A stretch of DNA of 64,000 nt from Kordiimonas sediminis (GCF_014656395.1 NZ_BNCI01000002.1:310001-374000), one strand, 5' to 3'. Positions 36,581 to 47,065 are shown, counted from the first letter of the stretch. The notes: generated by a model from the letters alone, not told the origin. Program-made: numbers and translations.

Positions 36581-37504
36581 ATGTCACATGCTGGTTTGTC
36601 TGCCGGTGTTTTGCACCCATCCCTGTTCGCGGAACCTGTGCGCGATGCAAACATCTCGTTCGAGTTTTTTCCGCCGAAAACACCGAAAATGGAAGAAACT
36701 TTGTGGCAGTCTATCAAGAAGTTAGAGCCCCTTGACCCGGCATTTGTTTCAGTAACATACGGTGCAGGCGGATCAACACGTGAACGTACGCACAGGACAG
36801 TAAAACGTATTGTTGAGGAAACCTCCCTTGTAACAGCAGCGCACCTTACATGTGTGGGTGCGTCACGCGATGAGGTTAATGATGTAATCCGACAGTATAA
36901 AGATGACGGCGTGAACCACATTGTGGCACTGCGCGGTGATGCGCCGGAAGGGGTTGACTGCTACACCCCGCACCCTGATGGCTATGTGAATGCCGAAGAT
37001 CTGGTCAAGGGTATCCGCGATATTGGTGATTTTGAAATATCTGTCGCAGCGTACCCTGAAAAACATCCAGATAGTCCAACACTGGCGGCGGATCTTGAGA
37101 ATTTAAAACGGAAGGTAGACGCAGGCGCGACCCGTGCGATCACCCAGCTGTTTTTTGAGCCGGATGTCTATTTCCGTTTCCTGGATCACTGCCAGTCATA
37201 CGGTATTGATGTGCCAATCGTTCCGGGTGTTTTGCCGGTCACGACGGGCGCAATGCTGCGGACTTTTGTCGCAAACTGCGGAGCAAATGTACCTGCTTGG
37301 CTTTCCGAGATGTTTGATGGTCTGGATGATCGTCCCGAAACACGTAAAATGGTGGCAGCGGCGATTGCGGCAGAGCAGGTGCGCAAGTTATATGCAGGCG
37401 GTGTTCGGGACTTTCATTTTTACACAGCCAACCGTGCAGACCTTACCTTTGCTATCTGTCATATGCTGGGACACAGACCACCGGCAGGAACGCCAGGAGA
37501 ATAA
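36581..37504 (+). CDS. metF: 5,10-methylenetetrahydrofolate reductase
   Basis: FAD-dependent reductase making 5-methyl-THF for methionine synthase. 307 residues, the usual bacterial length. Motifs: [17 protein letters not shown] with the catalytic Glu in the first strand, [50 protein letters not shown] and the final [11 protein letters not shown]. It lies 31 nt after the ArsR-methyltransferase gene and 2 nt before the first metH gene, so it is clearly in one operon with them. Confidence 0.96.
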   Translation: MSHAGLSAGVLHPSLFAEPVRDANISFEFFPPKTPKMEETLWQSIKKLEPLDPAFVSVTYGAGGSTRERTHRTVKRIVEETSLVTAAHLTCVGASRDEVNDVIRQYKDDGVNHIVALRGDAPEGVDCYTPHPDGYVNAEDLVKGIRDIGDFEISVAAYPEKHPDSPTLAADLENLKRKVDAGATRAITQLFFEPDVYFRFLDHCQSYGIDVPIVPGVLPVTTGAMLRTFVANCGANVPAWLSEMFDGLDDRPETRKMVAAAIAAEQVRKLYAGGVRDFHFYTANRADLTFAICHMLGHRPPAGTPGE

Positions 37505-37506
37505 CC

Positions 37507-38586
37507 ATGAGCAAACAGGACATTCTGGAGAAAATAGCGGCAGAACGCATTCTGGTTATGGACGGTGCGATGGGTACCATGATCCAGCGCCATAAGTTGG
37601 CAGAGGCTGATTATCGCGGTGAGCGGTTCAAGGACTGGCACTGTGATGTTAAAGGCAATAATGACTTGCTGGTTTTAACCAAACCGGACCTTATTCAGGA
37701 AATTCATGAGGAGTTTCTGGCTGCAGGTGCTGATATCGTTGAAACAGACACCTTCAACGGCACCAGTATTTCGCTCGCTGATTATGACATGCAGGCATTT
37801 GCCTACGAGATCAATAAAGCAGGGGCAGAGGTAGCCCGTGCTGCAGCAGATGCATGGACTGCAAAAACGCCTGAAAAGCCGCGTTTTGTAGCGGGCTCTG
37901 TCGGGCCAATGAACAAAACACTGTCGATTTCTCCGGATGTGAATAGCCCTGGGTACCGCGAAGTTACCTTTGATGAGGTAGCGGATGCATACAGGGAACA
38001 GATGCGGGGCCTGATTGATGGCGGTGTTGACATTATCCTGATTGAAACTGTTTTCGATACACTGAATGCCAAAGCCGCGATCTATGCAGTTGAAGATGTG
38101 TTTGAAGAAAAAGGCGTACGTCTGCCGATCATGATTAGCTGTACGGTAACAGATATGTCTGGACGTAATCTGTCCGGTCAGACGATTGACGCGTTCTGGT
38201 ACAGCGTACGCCATGCGAAGCCTTTCAGTATCGGCCTTAATTGTGCCTTTGGTGCAGACTTATTGCGGCCGTATGCGGTTAGTATTTCTGCCGTGGCAGA
38301 CACGCGCGTATGTGCCTATCCAAACGCAGGCCTGCCTAACGAGATGGGCGAGTATGATGAAAGCCCAGACCAAACAGCTGCGCACCTTGGCGAGTGGGCT
38401 AAAACAGGACTGCTGAACATCACTGGCGGATGCTGCGGTACGACGCCAGACCATATTGCAGCGATTGCAAAGGCAGTGGAAGGCGTGAAACCACGCTCTA
38501 TTCCCAAGCATGAGCCAGTGATGCAGCTATCCGGCCTTGATCCGATAACAATCATTAATGCACCATCCCCGTCGGCGACGGCCTAA
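37507..38586 (+). CDS. metH: methionine synthase, homocysteine-binding subunit (split MetH N-part)
   Basis: A 359-residue protein equal to the first domain of MetH: a homocysteine S-methyltransferase barrel. Start [14 protein letters not shown]; zinc cysteines are expected in [11 protein letters not shown] and in [11 protein letters not shown], both present. It ends where the folate domain would begin in single-chain MetH, and the rest is encoded by the next gene 12 nt downstream. Split MetH of this kind is common in alphaproteobacteria, so this is not a frameshift. It must associate with the downstream protein to be active. Confidence 0.93.
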   Translation: MSKQDILEKIAAERILVMDGAMGTMIQRHKLAEADYRGERFKDWHCDVKGNNDLLVLTKPDLIQEIHEEFLAAGADIVETDTFNGTSISLADYDMQAFAYEINKAGAEVARAAADAWTAKTPEKPRFVAGSVGPMNKTLSISPDVNSPGYREVTFDEVADAYREQMRGLIDGGVDIILIETVFDTLNAKAAIYAVEDVFEEKGVRLPIMISCTVTDMSGRNLSGQTIDAFWYSVRHAKPFSIGLNCAFGADLLRPYAVSISAVADTRVCAYPNAGLPNEMGEYDESPDQTAAHLGEWAKTGLLNITGGCCGTTPDHIAAIAKAVEGVKPRSIPKHEPVMQLSGLDPITIINAPSPSATA

Positions 38587-38598
38587 GAGTTTAAAACC

Positions 38599-41214
38599 AT
38601 GACCCAGCCAACAGCACAATTTATCAATATCGGTGAACGGACGAATGTTGCCGGTTCAGCGAAATTCAAGAAACTTATCTTTGAAGGTAAGTATGACGAA
38701 GCCGTCGCGATCGCGCGCGATCAGGTGGAAGGCGGCGCGCAAATCATCGATATCAATATGGATGATGCGATGCTGGACGCCAAAGAGGCAATGGTGACGT
38801 TTCTGCAGTTAATTGCGGCCGAGCCGGATATCGCGCGCGTGCCGGTAATGATCGACAGCAGTAAATGGGACGTGATTGAAGCAGGGTTGAAATGCGTTCA
38901 GGGTAAGTCGGTTGTAAACTCTATCAGTCTGAAGGAGGGGGTCGAGCCGTTCAAGGAGCAGGCCCGTACAATCATGCGCTACGGTGCTGCGGTTGTTGTT
39001 ATGGCTTTTGATGAAGATGGCCAGGCTGACACTATCGAACGCAAATTTGAAATCTGTAAAAACAGCTATGATATCCTTGTGAACGAGGTCGGTTTTCCGC
39101 CAGAGGATATTATTTTTGATCCCAATATTTTTGCAGTCGCAACTGGTATTGAGGAGCATGACCCTTACGGCGTGAACTTTATCGAGGCAACGCGCCTGAT
39201 TAAAACACATTTGCCCTATGCAAAGGTTTCGGGCGGGGTGTCCAATGTGTCTTTTTCCTTCCGGGGTAATAATCCGGTTCGGGAGGCCATGCACAGTGTC
39301 TTTCTTTATCACGCGATCCGTGCGGGGATGGATATGGGGATTGTCAACGCAGGTCAGTTGACAGTTTATTCCGAGATTCCCGATGACTTGCGCGAACGGG
39401 TAGAGGATGTGATCCTGAACCGCCGTTCTGACGCAACAGAACGTCTTCTTGACGTGGCAGACGACTACAAAGGAACCGCCAAGGAGCGAAAAGAGGACCT
39501 TACCTGGCGGGAAGCACCGGTTGCAAAGCGTATGGAATATGCACTGGTTAAAGGTATTGCAGATTATATCGAGGCGGATACAGAAGAAGCCCGTCAGATG
39601 TTTGATAAACCGATTCAGGTGATCGAAGGACCGCTTATGGACGGTATGAATACCGTTGGTGATTTGTTCGGTGCTGGCGAAATGTTCTTGCCGCAAGTGG
39701 TGAAATCTGCGCGGGTGATGAAACAGGCCGTGAATTACCTGCAGCCATTTATCGAGGCTGAAAAAGGCGAAGGCACAAAGCCCAAGGGTAAAATCCTGAT
39801 GGCGACGGTGAAGGGCGATGTCCATGATATTGGTAAAAATATTGTGGGGGTTGTGCTGCAGTGTAATAATTTTGAGGTCATTGATCTTGGCGTGATGGTG
39901 CCGTGGGCAGAAATTTTGAAAGCCGCGAACGATCATCAGGTCGATATTGTGGGCTTGTCAGGCCTGATTACGCCGTCTCTGGATGAAATGTGTACCGTAG
40001 CCGAGGAAATGGAGCGGGCAGGGTATTCCATGCCTGTTATGATCGGCGGGGCAACAACCAGCCGTGTACATACCGCAGTCAAGGTGGCGCCAAACTATTC
40101 TGGTCCGCTTGTGCATGTTCTGGATGCATCCCGTGCTGTCGGGGTGGCAAGTACGCTATTGTCAGAGGATTTGAGCGGAAAATATATCGCCGATGTTCGG
40201 GCAGAATATCATGACATTCGGGAAAAAAGGCTCGCCAAACCCAAAGTGGACCGCCTTGTGCCGATTGCCGAGGCCCGTGCCAATCGTGAAAAACTGTCTT
40301 ACACGCCCGTGAAGCCTACCTTCACAGGGACAAAAGTCTTTGATGATTATCCGCTGGAGACACTCGTAGACAGGATTGACTGGACACCGTTCTTCCGGAC
40401 ATGGGAACTGGCTGGCAAATACCCGCAAATTCTCGAAGACGCCGTGGTCGGGGAAAGTGCTCGCAGTCTTTATGCCGATGCACAGGAGATGCTGCAAAAA
40501 ATACTGTCTGAAAAATGGCTGACGGCCAAGGCAGTCGTTGGCTTCTGGCCCGCCAATGCCGATGGGGACGACGTTGTTCTTTTTGATAGCGAAGACCGTA
40601 CGGCAGAAATGGACCGTATTTATTGTCTGCGCCAACAGGTACAGAAGCGTGCAGGCCGTGCAAATGATTGTCTGGCCGACTTTGTCGCACCGAAAGGGAC
40701 AGACGATTGGGTTGGCGGCTTTGTGGTAACTGCGGGGCACGGCATTGACGAACATGTCGCCCGGTTCAAGGCTGCACATGATGATTATAATGAAATTATG
40801 GTCAAGGCCCTGGCAGACCGTCTTGCAGAAGCATTTGCAGAGCATATGCATGAACGGGTCCGGAAAGAATTCTGGGGATATGCTGGCAGTGAAACCCTGA
40901 CGAACGAAGATTTGATCAAGGAACGCTATAAAGGTATTCGTCCCGCGCCGGGGTATCCTGCATGTCCGGATCATAGTGCCAAACCAGCCTTGTTTGACTG
41001 GCTTGATGCGACACAGCAGGCGGGTGTCGAATTGACGGAAAGTTTCGCCATGACACCGACGGCGGCCGTATCAGGATTTTATTTTGCGCATCCAGACAGT
41101 CACTATTTTGGTGTTGGTAAAATCGGCAAAGATCAGGTTGAAGACTATGCCCGCCGCAGAGGAATAGACGTGGCAGAAGCAGAAAGATATCTGCGCCCTA
41201 ATCTGGCCGATTAA
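38599..41214 (+). CDS. metH: methionine synthase, folate/cobalamin/activation subunit (split MetH C-part)
   Basis: An 871-residue protein holding the other MetH domains in order: pterin-binding barrel (residues about 1-260; [15 protein letters not shown]), cobalamin cap (about 290-380), B12 domain with His409 (GDVHDIGKN), [11 protein letters not shown] and MIGGATTSR, and the SAM-dependent reactivation domain (about 540-871; [15 protein letters not shown]). It moves the methyl group from methyl-THF through cobalamin to homocysteine held by the upstream protein. The start MTQPTAQF lies 12 nt after the previous stop. The operon ends in a strong terminator. Confidence 0.96.
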   Translation: MTQPTAQFINIGERTNVAGSAKFKKLIFEGKYDEAVAIARDQVEGGAQIIDINMDDAMLDAKEAMVTFLQLIAAEPDIARVPVMIDSSKWDVIEAGLKCVQGKSVVNSISLKEGVEPFKEQARTIMRYGAAVVVMAFDEDGQADTIERKFEICKNSYDILVNEVGFPPEDIIFDPNIFAVATGIEEHDPYGVNFIEATRLIKTHLPYAKVSGGVSNVSFSFRGNNPVREAMHSVFLYHAIRAGMDMGIVNAGQLTVYSEIPDDLRERVEDVILNRRSDATERLLDVADDYKGTAKERKEDLTWREAPVAKRMEYALVKGIADYIEADTEEARQMFDKPIQVIEGPLMDGMNTVGDLFGAGEMFLPQVVKSARVMKQAVNYLQPFIEAEKGEGTKPKGKILMATVKGDVHDIGKNIVGVVLQCNNFEVIDLGVMVPWAEILKAANDHQVDIVGLSGLITPSLDEMCTVAEEMERAGYSMPVMIGGATTSRVHTAVKVAPNYSGPLVHVLDASRAVGVASTLLSEDLSGKYIADVRAEYHDIREKRLAKPKVDRLVPIAEARANREKLSYTPVKPTFTGTKVFDDYPLETLVDRIDWTPFFRTWELAGKYPQILEDAVVGESARSLYADAQEMLQKILSEKWLTAKAVVGFWPANADGDDVVLFDSEDRTAEMDRIYCLRQQVQKRAGRANDCLADFVAPKGTDDWVGGFVVTAGHGIDEHVARFKAAHDDYNEIMVKALADRLAEAFAEHMHERVRKEFWGYAGSETLTNEDLIKERYKGIRPAPGYPACPDHSAKPALFDWLDATQQAGVELTESFAMTPTAAVSGFYFAHPDSHYFGVGKIGKDQVEDYARRRGIDVAEAERYLRPNLAD

Positions 41215-41229
41215 GCGAAATAGAAATAT

Positions 41230-41256
41230 AAAAAGCCGGGATTTCCCGGCTTTTTC
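41230..41256. terminator. bidirectional terminator after metH
   Basis: A 12-bp perfect stem (AAAAAGCCGGGA / TCCCGGCTTTTT) with a 2-nt core loop, between convergent metH and tadG-like genes. Confidence 0.93.
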
Positions 41257-41267
41257 TTATGCGTGTT

Positions 41268-42935
41268 TTATTTGCTTAGTCGGAGGTTGGACAGGTCGTT
41301 TGCAATTGCTTCAAACGCGTTTTCCAGCTCAAGCGCAGACGGTGCATGGAAATATTTTGCCGGATCAGAGGCGCACCCCTGATAAAGATTTTGGAGACTG
41401 GTATCAGTAGCGCCTGATCCAAAGGTTACTGTATAAATAACGATATTATCGGACTTCATGCCAGAACAGATAAAGGCAAGGCGTTTGTTAATCGCGTTAA
41501 TCGCAGAAGTTGATGTGGTTGCACCGTCCAATCGGCCCAGATCACGACGGCCATAGGCAGAGTAATCGCCTTTCCAGATGATGCCCAATTCTTCGTCATC
41601 TCTGTCCCACACGTTATTACAGCCTGGACAGTTACCGTCCCCATCATCATCAATGGTATCAGTTCTGTCTTGGCCCATTCGCCTTTTTCCATCGTAATGG
41701 GGAATTGGGCCTGATATATTGCTTACAATCTTATTTTCCCCATCTGTCATGAGGATTGCCGCCTTGACTGTCAAGGAATCATCATTAGGTACATCATTGA
41801 TGTTATTGAAATATTCCTGATTATGTTGCAGGCGACGCCACCCCCAAACCATACCTGTTATGGGAACAGTACCACCCAATCTGTATGCTGGCTGGATTTC
41901 ATCAATATAGTCATGAATTTCAGAACTTGTTTCAGAAAAGTCGAGCATCGGTAGGGGGCAAGCCAGATTTGGGCCGCGGTCATATTTTCTATTGCCACCA
42001 TTACCTTTAAACTTTTTGTGTTTGGGGTGGCCAGCCTGTGACCAAGGGAGAACTTTACCAGCAGGATTTACAACAACAAGGCCATCAATGCCAAAATAGT
42101 CATTGTTGGAGTGGCCTGGTGTCCAAAAATAAGGTTTCCATTTATGGCCAGAAAAATCAGGACGAACATCCATGGCACCAGAATCTAAGGCAGAATTGGT
42201 AACTCGGGCTTCAACGCACCCATTCCATTTGCTAATATCATCCCGATCATAGGTATAACTGCTTGGCATATCTGAGAAATCTATGAAGTCATGATCGATT
42301 GCCCCACCAACGTTGGCGGCGGTTACATACGGAATGATAGAGATTTGAAGTTTGTCATCAGATAGATTGTTACCGAACAAGGCGTCAATCATAGTATGGG
42401 ATGCATCCTGTAAGTCGTCAATTTTGCCGTCATCCACCATCGAACCAGTAGCGTCCAGTATCATGGCAAGTTGAAGGCCTGTTGTTTTGCTGGTTGCCTG
42501 TGCCGAGACGGTAATCGGTACTTTGTCAAAGCCCAATACCCGCATGAAGGTCATATCCAGAATGCCGGTGGTGGTGATTGTTAGCGTTGTATTGGCTTCG
42601 TCAGGAACAATGTCCAGTTCGCCCAGTGTGCCCCCCATATAATTTGTCGGGAAATTCTCATTAAAAAAGGCCCTGATCTGCGCTTCCCGCTCGGCCTCAT
42701 TAAACTGATTAAAAGCCTTGCCACCGGCCAGTGCTGCGGAATCGAGAGCACCGGAAAGCTCCGACCGGTACAGATATATCCGAGACATATCTATGCCAAT
42801 ACCAAGTAGTGCGATGAACGGGACCAGAAGAAGTGCCGTTTTAATCATGATGGCACCGTCCTCATTGCGTTTCAACGAGAACAGGCCAGTACACAGTTTA
42901 GTGCGTAACATCTGCAGTTTCATGGTTCGTGCCAT
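41268..42935 (-). CDS. TadG-like pilus-associated protein with von Willebrand A domain
   Basis: About 555 residues. The N-terminus has a basic stretch and a TadE/G-type helix (KRNEDGAIMIKTALLLVPFIALLGIG) with the conserved Glu-like processing region replaced by NEDGAIM. Then comes a Flp-like segment (YRSELSGALDSAALAGGKAF) and a von Willebrand A domain with the MIDAS motif DATGSMVDD; ILMTDGENK follows later, and a Cys pair late in the domain (CSGMKSD, CASDP). Large VWA TadG proteins act with Tad/Flp pili or surface adhesion. ATG at 42935 is the first ATG; no good ribosome site is seen. It is divergent from two TadE-like genes; no tad machinery is nearby. Confidence 0.85.
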   Translation of the reverse strand: MARTMKLQMLRTKLCTGLFSLKRNEDGAIMIKTALLLVPFIALLGIGIDMSRIYLYRSELSGALDSAALAGGKAFNQFNEAEREAQIRAFFNENFPTNYMGGTLGELDIVPDEANTTLTITTTGILDMTFMRVLGFDKVPITVSAQATSKTTGLQLAMILDATGSMVDDGKIDDLQDASHTMIDALFGNNLSDDKLQISIIPYVTAANVGGAIDHDFIDFSDMPSSYTYDRDDISKWNGCVEARVTNSALDSGAMDVRPDFSGHKWKPYFWTPGHSNNDYFGIDGLVVVNPAGKVLPWSQAGHPKHKKFKGNGGNRKYDRGPNLACPLPMLDFSETSSEIHDYIDEIQPAYRLGGTVPITGMVWGWRRLQHNQEYFNNINDVPNDDSLTVKAAILMTDGENKIVSNISGPIPHYDGKRRMGQDRTDTIDDDGDGNCPGCNNVWDRDDEELGIIWKGDYSAYGRRDLGRLDGATTSTSAINAINKRLAFICSGMKSDNIVIYTVTFGSGATDTSLQNLYQGCASDPAKYFHAPSALELENAFEAIANDLSNLRLSK

Positions 42936-43175
42936 TTGTTTCGAGCAAGGGTATAACCAGAAAAGTATGATTAACAAAACTTTAAGATAAGTGAAGAAAT
43001 ATATCCAATACTAGAAAAATTAACTGTAAAATAGATGAAAAAATTCTAGAATAGTTGAATATACTGGAAAGAAAGATGCACTATATGACATTCCTGCCGA
43101 AAGGCTGGATACTTTGTTTATAGTATTCCGTAACTTTTTATTTGAGTAGAATAACAGGCAGGAACAATCCGTCAC

Positions 43176-43808
43176 ATGATTAAGCTTGTGCATAAATGGC
43201 TACAACACAGTCGTGCCTTCTGGTCAAACCAAAATGGTGCTGCTGCGGTAGAGTATGCGTTGACGCTGCCTGTATTTCTGTTGATTGTGCTGGGCGGGAT
43301 GGAACTTGGCCGCGTGTTCATGGTCAATTCTGCGATTGAAGGTGCTGTTACCTATACGACCCGAATTGCTATGACCGGTGATGTCCCGGACGGATATGCG
43401 GACAGGGAAACATATTTGAAAGACCTAGTGCGGGACCAATTAAAGGCAGCAGGTGTTACCAATAATATATCCATTGTGACGAAGCTTTATGATTCCTTTG
43501 CCAATATTGGGGAACCTGAGATCTATACCGACACCAACGGTAACAATGAATATGACGAAGGCGAATGCTTTGTTGATGCAAACGGTAATGGTGCCTGGGA
43601 CCTTGACCGCGGCGGTGCAGGTGTCGGGGCAGGGGAAAATATCATGGTTATGGATGTAGGTGTCGAGCTGCCCTATATGTCGGGCTGGATTGGAGAAATT
43701 ATGACCGGCACGCGGACTATCCGCCTTTCGTCTTCGGCTGTGATTAAGAATGAACCTTTCGGCGGCGTGAAATGGACGCCGTCTGCAGATCAGGTAAATT
43801 GTGGATAG
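43176..43808 (+). CDS. TadE-like pseudopilin family protein with calcium-type loops
   Basis: A 210-residue membrane-anchored protein. Residues 15-52 match TadE: NQNGAAAVEYALTLPVFLLIVLG with the conserved Glu after the prepilin-type site. Residues 119-130 (DTNGNNEYDEGE) and 134-144 (DANGNGAWDLD) look like two consecutive EF-hand/TSP3-type calcium loops on the periplasmic side. AGGAA precedes the ATG at some distance. It lies 6 nt ahead of a second TadE-like gene and is divergent from the VWA TadG gene, so the three likely form one unit. Confidence 0.82.
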   Translation: MIKLVHKWLQHSRAFWSNQNGAAAVEYALTLPVFLLIVLGGMELGRVFMVNSAIEGAVTYTTRIAMTGDVPDGYADRETYLKDLVRDQLKAAGVTNNISIVTKLYDSFANIGEPEIYTDTNGNNEYDEGECFVDANGNGAWDLDRGGAGVGAGENIMVMDVGVELPYMSGWIGEIMTGTRTIRLSSSAVIKNEPFGGVKWTPSADQVNCG

Positions 43809-43814
43809 AATATA

Positions 43815-44432
43815 ATGATTGGGGCATTACATACTCTCTATCGGAAATTACGACGAAACCAGCAAGGGGTCGTTACGGTTGAACTGGCGCTTGTTGCACC
43901 GGTTTTGATACTGATGCTACTTGGTACAGCCGATATGGTTACCTATCTGCTTGCACACCAGAAAATGTCTCGTGCGGCCTACAGTATGTCCAATCTCCTT
44001 ACGCAGCTGGATGAGGGACTGAACGAAGCTGAAATGAATGATATCATGGCGGCGCTTGATGAAATATCCCGGCCTTACGAGATATCTGCGGACGGAAAGG
44101 CCGTCATGACGGCGATTATTGGTGATGGTGCCTCCGCCTCGGCACCCGACGAATACCGCGTCGCGTGGAAACGTTGCTTCGGTACCGGTACGGGCACAAG
44201 TGACTATGGTGATGAAGACGCTATTATTGCTATAGGTGGGATACCGGCTGATATGATTGTACTGACCAATCAAATGTTGATTGTGACCGAAGTATTTTAT
44301 GAATTTAAGCCGCTTTTGGGGTTTCTGGATCTTGATACCAGCATGAAATATACATCTTATTTCAGACCCCGTCTTGGTACAATTGATGAAATTGTCCCGG
44401 TTAGTGGCTCTGCCCCGCAAGTTTGCTCCTGA
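43815..44432 (+). CDS. TadE/TadG-like pilus assembly protein
   Basis: A 205-residue protein with a TadE-type N-terminus (RRNQQGVVTVELALVAPVLILMLLGTADM) and a periplasmic domain with two cysteines (WKRCFG and the terminal QVCS) that may form a disulfide. It starts 6 nt after the previous TadE-like gene and is surely co-transcribed. Function as a minor pseudopilin is inferred from the family. A short dyad (CACCAG-AC-CTGGTG, 44442-44455) follows without a T-run. Confidence 0.8.
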   Translation: MIGALHTLYRKLRRNQQGVVTVELALVAPVLILMLLGTADMVTYLLAHQKMSRAAYSMSNLLTQLDEGLNEAEMNDIMAALDEISRPYEISADGKAVMTAIIGDGASASAPDEYRVAWKRCFGTGTGTSDYGDEDAIIAIGGIPADMIVLTNQMLIVTEVFYEFKPLLGFLDLDTSMKYTSYFRPRLGTIDEIVPVSGSAPQVCS

Positions 44433-44556
44433 CAGGAATGTCACCAGACCTGGTGGCAATTAAGCTAATTAATCACATTTAATTAAGTAAGGTGCTATTC
44501 CGTGGTCAGCGTATACTCTGTGTGTTAGTTTGCACGAAATGCCAAAGGATACTGTC

Positions 44557-44922
44557 GTGCGCTATATCTGGATATTATCGGGGTTTACCTCTTTGTTCCT
44601 GGGGATACTGGGTATTGCCTTGCCTCTGTTGCCTACGACTCCTTTTCTGCTACTGGCCGCCTTTTGTTTTGCTCGTGGCTCTGACCGTCTGCGGCACTGG
44701 TTGGTCGAACATGATATTTTTGGTCCGCCAATCAAGGACTGGGAACGGTACGGCGCCATTTCGCGGAAAGGAAAATATTTGGCAGTGGGCTCGCTTGTAG
44801 CTGTTATCCTGATAAGCGTGCTACTGCAGGCGCCTTATTATGTGATCTATATTCAGTTAGGGGTCCTTACCTGTACCGGGATTTTCATAGTGTCCCGTCC
44901 CTTACCACCTTCGGATGTATAG
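44557..44922 (+). CDS. DUF454 (YbaN-like) inner-membrane protein
   Basis: About 121 residues with three hydrophobic helices. The family signature is plain: GILGIALPLLPTTPFLLLAAFCFARGS, then HWLVEHDIFGPPIKDW. This matches E. coli YbaN closely in layout. Function unknown. GTG at 44557 is chosen because AAAGGA sits 7 nt upstream and the resulting start (RYIWILSG) aligns with YbaN; ATG at 44539 is possible. It stands alone between the TadE pair and the monooxygenase. Confidence 0.82.
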   Translation: MRYIWILSGFTSLFLGILGIALPLLPTTPFLLLAAFCFARGSDRLRHWLVEHDIFGPPIKDWERYGAISRKGKYLAVGSLVAVILISVLLQAPYYVIYIQLGVLTCTGIFIVSRPLPPSDV

Positions 44923-44941
44923 TACCGACTATTTCTGTCTT

Positions 44942-44963
44942 CGTGTCACTATTACCTGACACG
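44942..44963 (+). promoter_or_regulatory. inverted repeat upstream of the monooxygenase
   Basis: CGTGTCA (44942-44948) and TGACACG (44957-44963), perfect 7-bp arms with an 8-nt spacer, lie 69 nt before the monooxygenase start and 20 nt after the DUF454 stop. The form suits a dimeric repressor site; no T-run follows, so it is not a usual terminator. Confidence 0.5.
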
Positions 44964-45031
44964 TTATTGTATTTCTGCTCCAACCTATATTAGGGTGCTT
45001 ACTGGAGAGAGGAAGTGGGGATTATTACATT

Positions 45032-46477
45032 ATGGATCATGTTAACGTTCTGATTATTGGTGCAGGAATTTCAGGCGTTGGGGTTGCCTGCCATTTGAAA
45101 ATGGAAAGCCCTGACCAGTCTTTTACTATTCTGGAAGGACGGGAAAGGCTGGGTGGCACCTGGGATTTGTTTAAATATCCGGGTATTCGCTCAGACAGCG
45201 ATATGTTTACCTTTGGCTACCGGTTTAAGCCCTGGATCGAGGATAATGATATTGCGACGGCGGATTCCATCCTGAAATATCTCCATGAAACTGTCGATGA
45301 GTATGACCTGTCCGATAAGATTAAGTATAATCAGAAGGTTACCAAGGTAGCGTGGGATTCTGCGAAAAAGCTATGGGTCGCTGATGTTGAAGATACCTCC
45401 GGCGGCAAAAACTATCAGATCAGCTGCAACTTCCTTGTGACCGGCACCGGATATTACAAATATGATCAGGGTTACCTGCCGCAGTTTGAAGGGTATGACG
45501 ACTTTAAGGGAACCATCGTTCACCCGCAGCACTGGCCCGAGGATTTGGACTATACCAACAAGCGTGTTGTCGTAATTGGGAGCGGTGCAACCGCTGTAAC
45601 ACTGATCCCGAACATGTGCAAAGACACTGCTCATATCACCATGCTCCAACGGTCCCCAACCTATATGATCAGCAGGCCTGCTGCCGACCCGATTGCCAAA
45701 TTCTTGCGGAAATGGCTGCCGATCAAGCTCGCGTACCGGATGACGCGTTTGAAGAATATGCTGATGGGGGCCTATATCTTCCGCACAGCGAAAACCAAGC
45801 CTGAGCAAATGCGGGCGTATCTCGAAGGCAAGGTCAAAGAGGAAGTGGGGCCGGACGTTGATGTCGCCAAGCATTTCTCTCCTACCTATAATCCGTGGGA
45901 TCAGCGCCTGTGCCTTGTCCCTGACAATGACTTGTTCCATGCCGTCAGAGACGGAGAAGCGTCCGTCGTCACGGATACCATTGAAAGTTTTGTGGAGAAC
46001 GGCATCAAGCTAACGTCTGGCGAGGTTTTGGAAGCAGATATAATTGTCACCGCGACCGGTCTTGATCTGCAATTTCTGGGCGGCATTGACATGTTTGTGG
46101 ACGGTGAGAAGCAGAACCCGGGAGCGCTTGTATCATACAGGGGCATGATGTTTGGCAATATCCCGAATATGATCAATGTGGTTGGCTATACCAATGCTTC
46201 CTGGACGTTGAAGGTAGATTTGACAGCGGAATATCTTTGCCGGTTGCTCAATCATATGAAGGCAAACCATCTTGAAGAAGTGTACCCCAAGCTTGAAGAC
46301 GGCCAGATCACGTCTGAACCTATTGTGGGACTGGCTTCAAATTATATCCTGCGCAAGGCTGCAGAACTGCCAAAACAAGGCACTGAGCATCCCTGGCGTA
46401 ATAAGGATAATTATCTTGCGGACCGTAAAAGTATTCGGCGGGCCAGCTTTGATGATGGGATTCTGCACTTTGGGTAA
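45032..46477 (+). CDS. flavin-containing monooxygenase, Baeyer-Villiger type
   Basis: A 481-residue FAD/NADPH enzyme. FAD motif IGAGISGVGVACHL at the start; the Baeyer-Villiger fingerprint F-x-G-x3-H-x3-W-P is present as FKGTIVHPQHWP; the NADPH motif is VIGSGATAVTL. Such enzymes insert oxygen next to a ketone to give esters or lactones, or oxidise heteroatoms. The substrate is unknown. The sequence GRERLGGTWDLFKYPGIRSDSDMFTFGY is typical of the group. The gene is single, with an inverted repeat upstream that may be its operator. Confidence 0.92.
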   Translation: MDHVNVLIIGAGISGVGVACHLKMESPDQSFTILEGRERLGGTWDLFKYPGIRSDSDMFTFGYRFKPWIEDNDIATADSILKYLHETVDEYDLSDKIKYNQKVTKVAWDSAKKLWVADVEDTSGGKNYQISCNFLVTGTGYYKYDQGYLPQFEGYDDFKGTIVHPQHWPEDLDYTNKRVVVIGSGATAVTLIPNMCKDTAHITMLQRSPTYMISRPAADPIAKFLRKWLPIKLAYRMTRLKNMLMGAYIFRTAKTKPEQMRAYLEGKVKEEVGPDVDVAKHFSPTYNPWDQRLCLVPDNDLFHAVRDGEASVVTDTIESFVENGIKLTSGEVLEADIIVTATGLDLQFLGGIDMFVDGEKQNPGALVSYRGMMFGNIPNMINVVGYTNASWTLKVDLTAEYLCRLLNHMKANHLEEVYPKLEDGQITSEPIVGLASNYILRKAAELPKQGTEHPWRNKDNYLADRKSIRRASFDDGILHFG

Positions 46478-46598
46478 ACCTGCCTGATAATTTAGGCACC
46501 CGGAACTGAATAAATACACTATTCGTTTGATTTGTTGGCCGATTTGGTTTTTACTTCCGGCCAACTTTCATTTTTACATTTATTGGAGGGCACGTTCT

Positions 46599-46964
46599 AT
46601 GTCTCTTTCTGTCGTCGAAGACGCAACCCTGAAAACACTTGCAGTTATGACCCATGCTGACACAAATATCCGTCAGGTAGAGGTCGAAAAAGTTCAGGAA
46701 ATCATGAAAGAAGAACTGGGTGTGGAAGTAACCTCGGCTGAGGTGCGTGTAGCAGCACGGTACGAATTCATCGAAGATCGTGCGATTGGTAAGTTTCTGA
46801 AATCAGTGGTTAAGAAACTCTCTGACGATGATAAAAGACTGATTATGCGGTCTTTGATCAAGGTTGTTAAAGCTGATGACCGTACAGCAGAGGGTGAAGG
46901 CCAGATGTTCAATGAAGTGGCTGCTGCTCTTGGTTTGACACCAGCGGATATTATCTCTCTCTAA
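46599..46964 (+). CDS. TerB-like fold protein
   Basis: A 121-residue all-alpha soluble protein resembling the TerB/DjlA-N fold: TLAVMTHADTNIRQVEVEKVQEIM, and a second half with SLIKVVKADDRTAEGEGQMFNEVAAALGL, where the acidic D-x-E pattern of TerB recurs. The tellurite-resistance name is historical; function here is unknown. ATG at 46599 follows TTGGAGGG, a strong ribosome site. It is a single gene followed by a terminator. Confidence 0.7.
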   Translation: MSLSVVEDATLKTLAVMTHADTNIRQVEVEKVQEIMKEELGVEVTSAEVRVAARYEFIEDRAIGKFLKSVVKKLSDDDKRLIMRSLIKVVKADDRTAEGEGQMFNEVAAALGLTPADIISL

Positions 46965-46990
46965 TTTTGAGGCAGATTGCTAAGTTTAAG

Positions 46991-47022
46991 TGTCGGAATG
47001 CTCAGGTATTCCGGCATTTTTT
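46991..47022 (+). terminator. rho-independent terminator after the TerB-like gene
   Basis: TGTCGGAAT / ATTCCGGCA, 9-bp stem with one G-U pair and 8-nt loop, followed by TTTTTT. Confidence 0.85.
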
Positions 47023-47065
47023 ATGCATTGATCACAGCTACTATAATCAGTGCTGGAAGTAAGAG

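Noticed and set aside
38809-39936. A 375-codon open frame antisense to metH
   Set aside because: It lies wholly inside a strongly conserved enzyme gene, has Cys/His/Phe-rich composition typical of antisense frames, and no ribosome site or family match.
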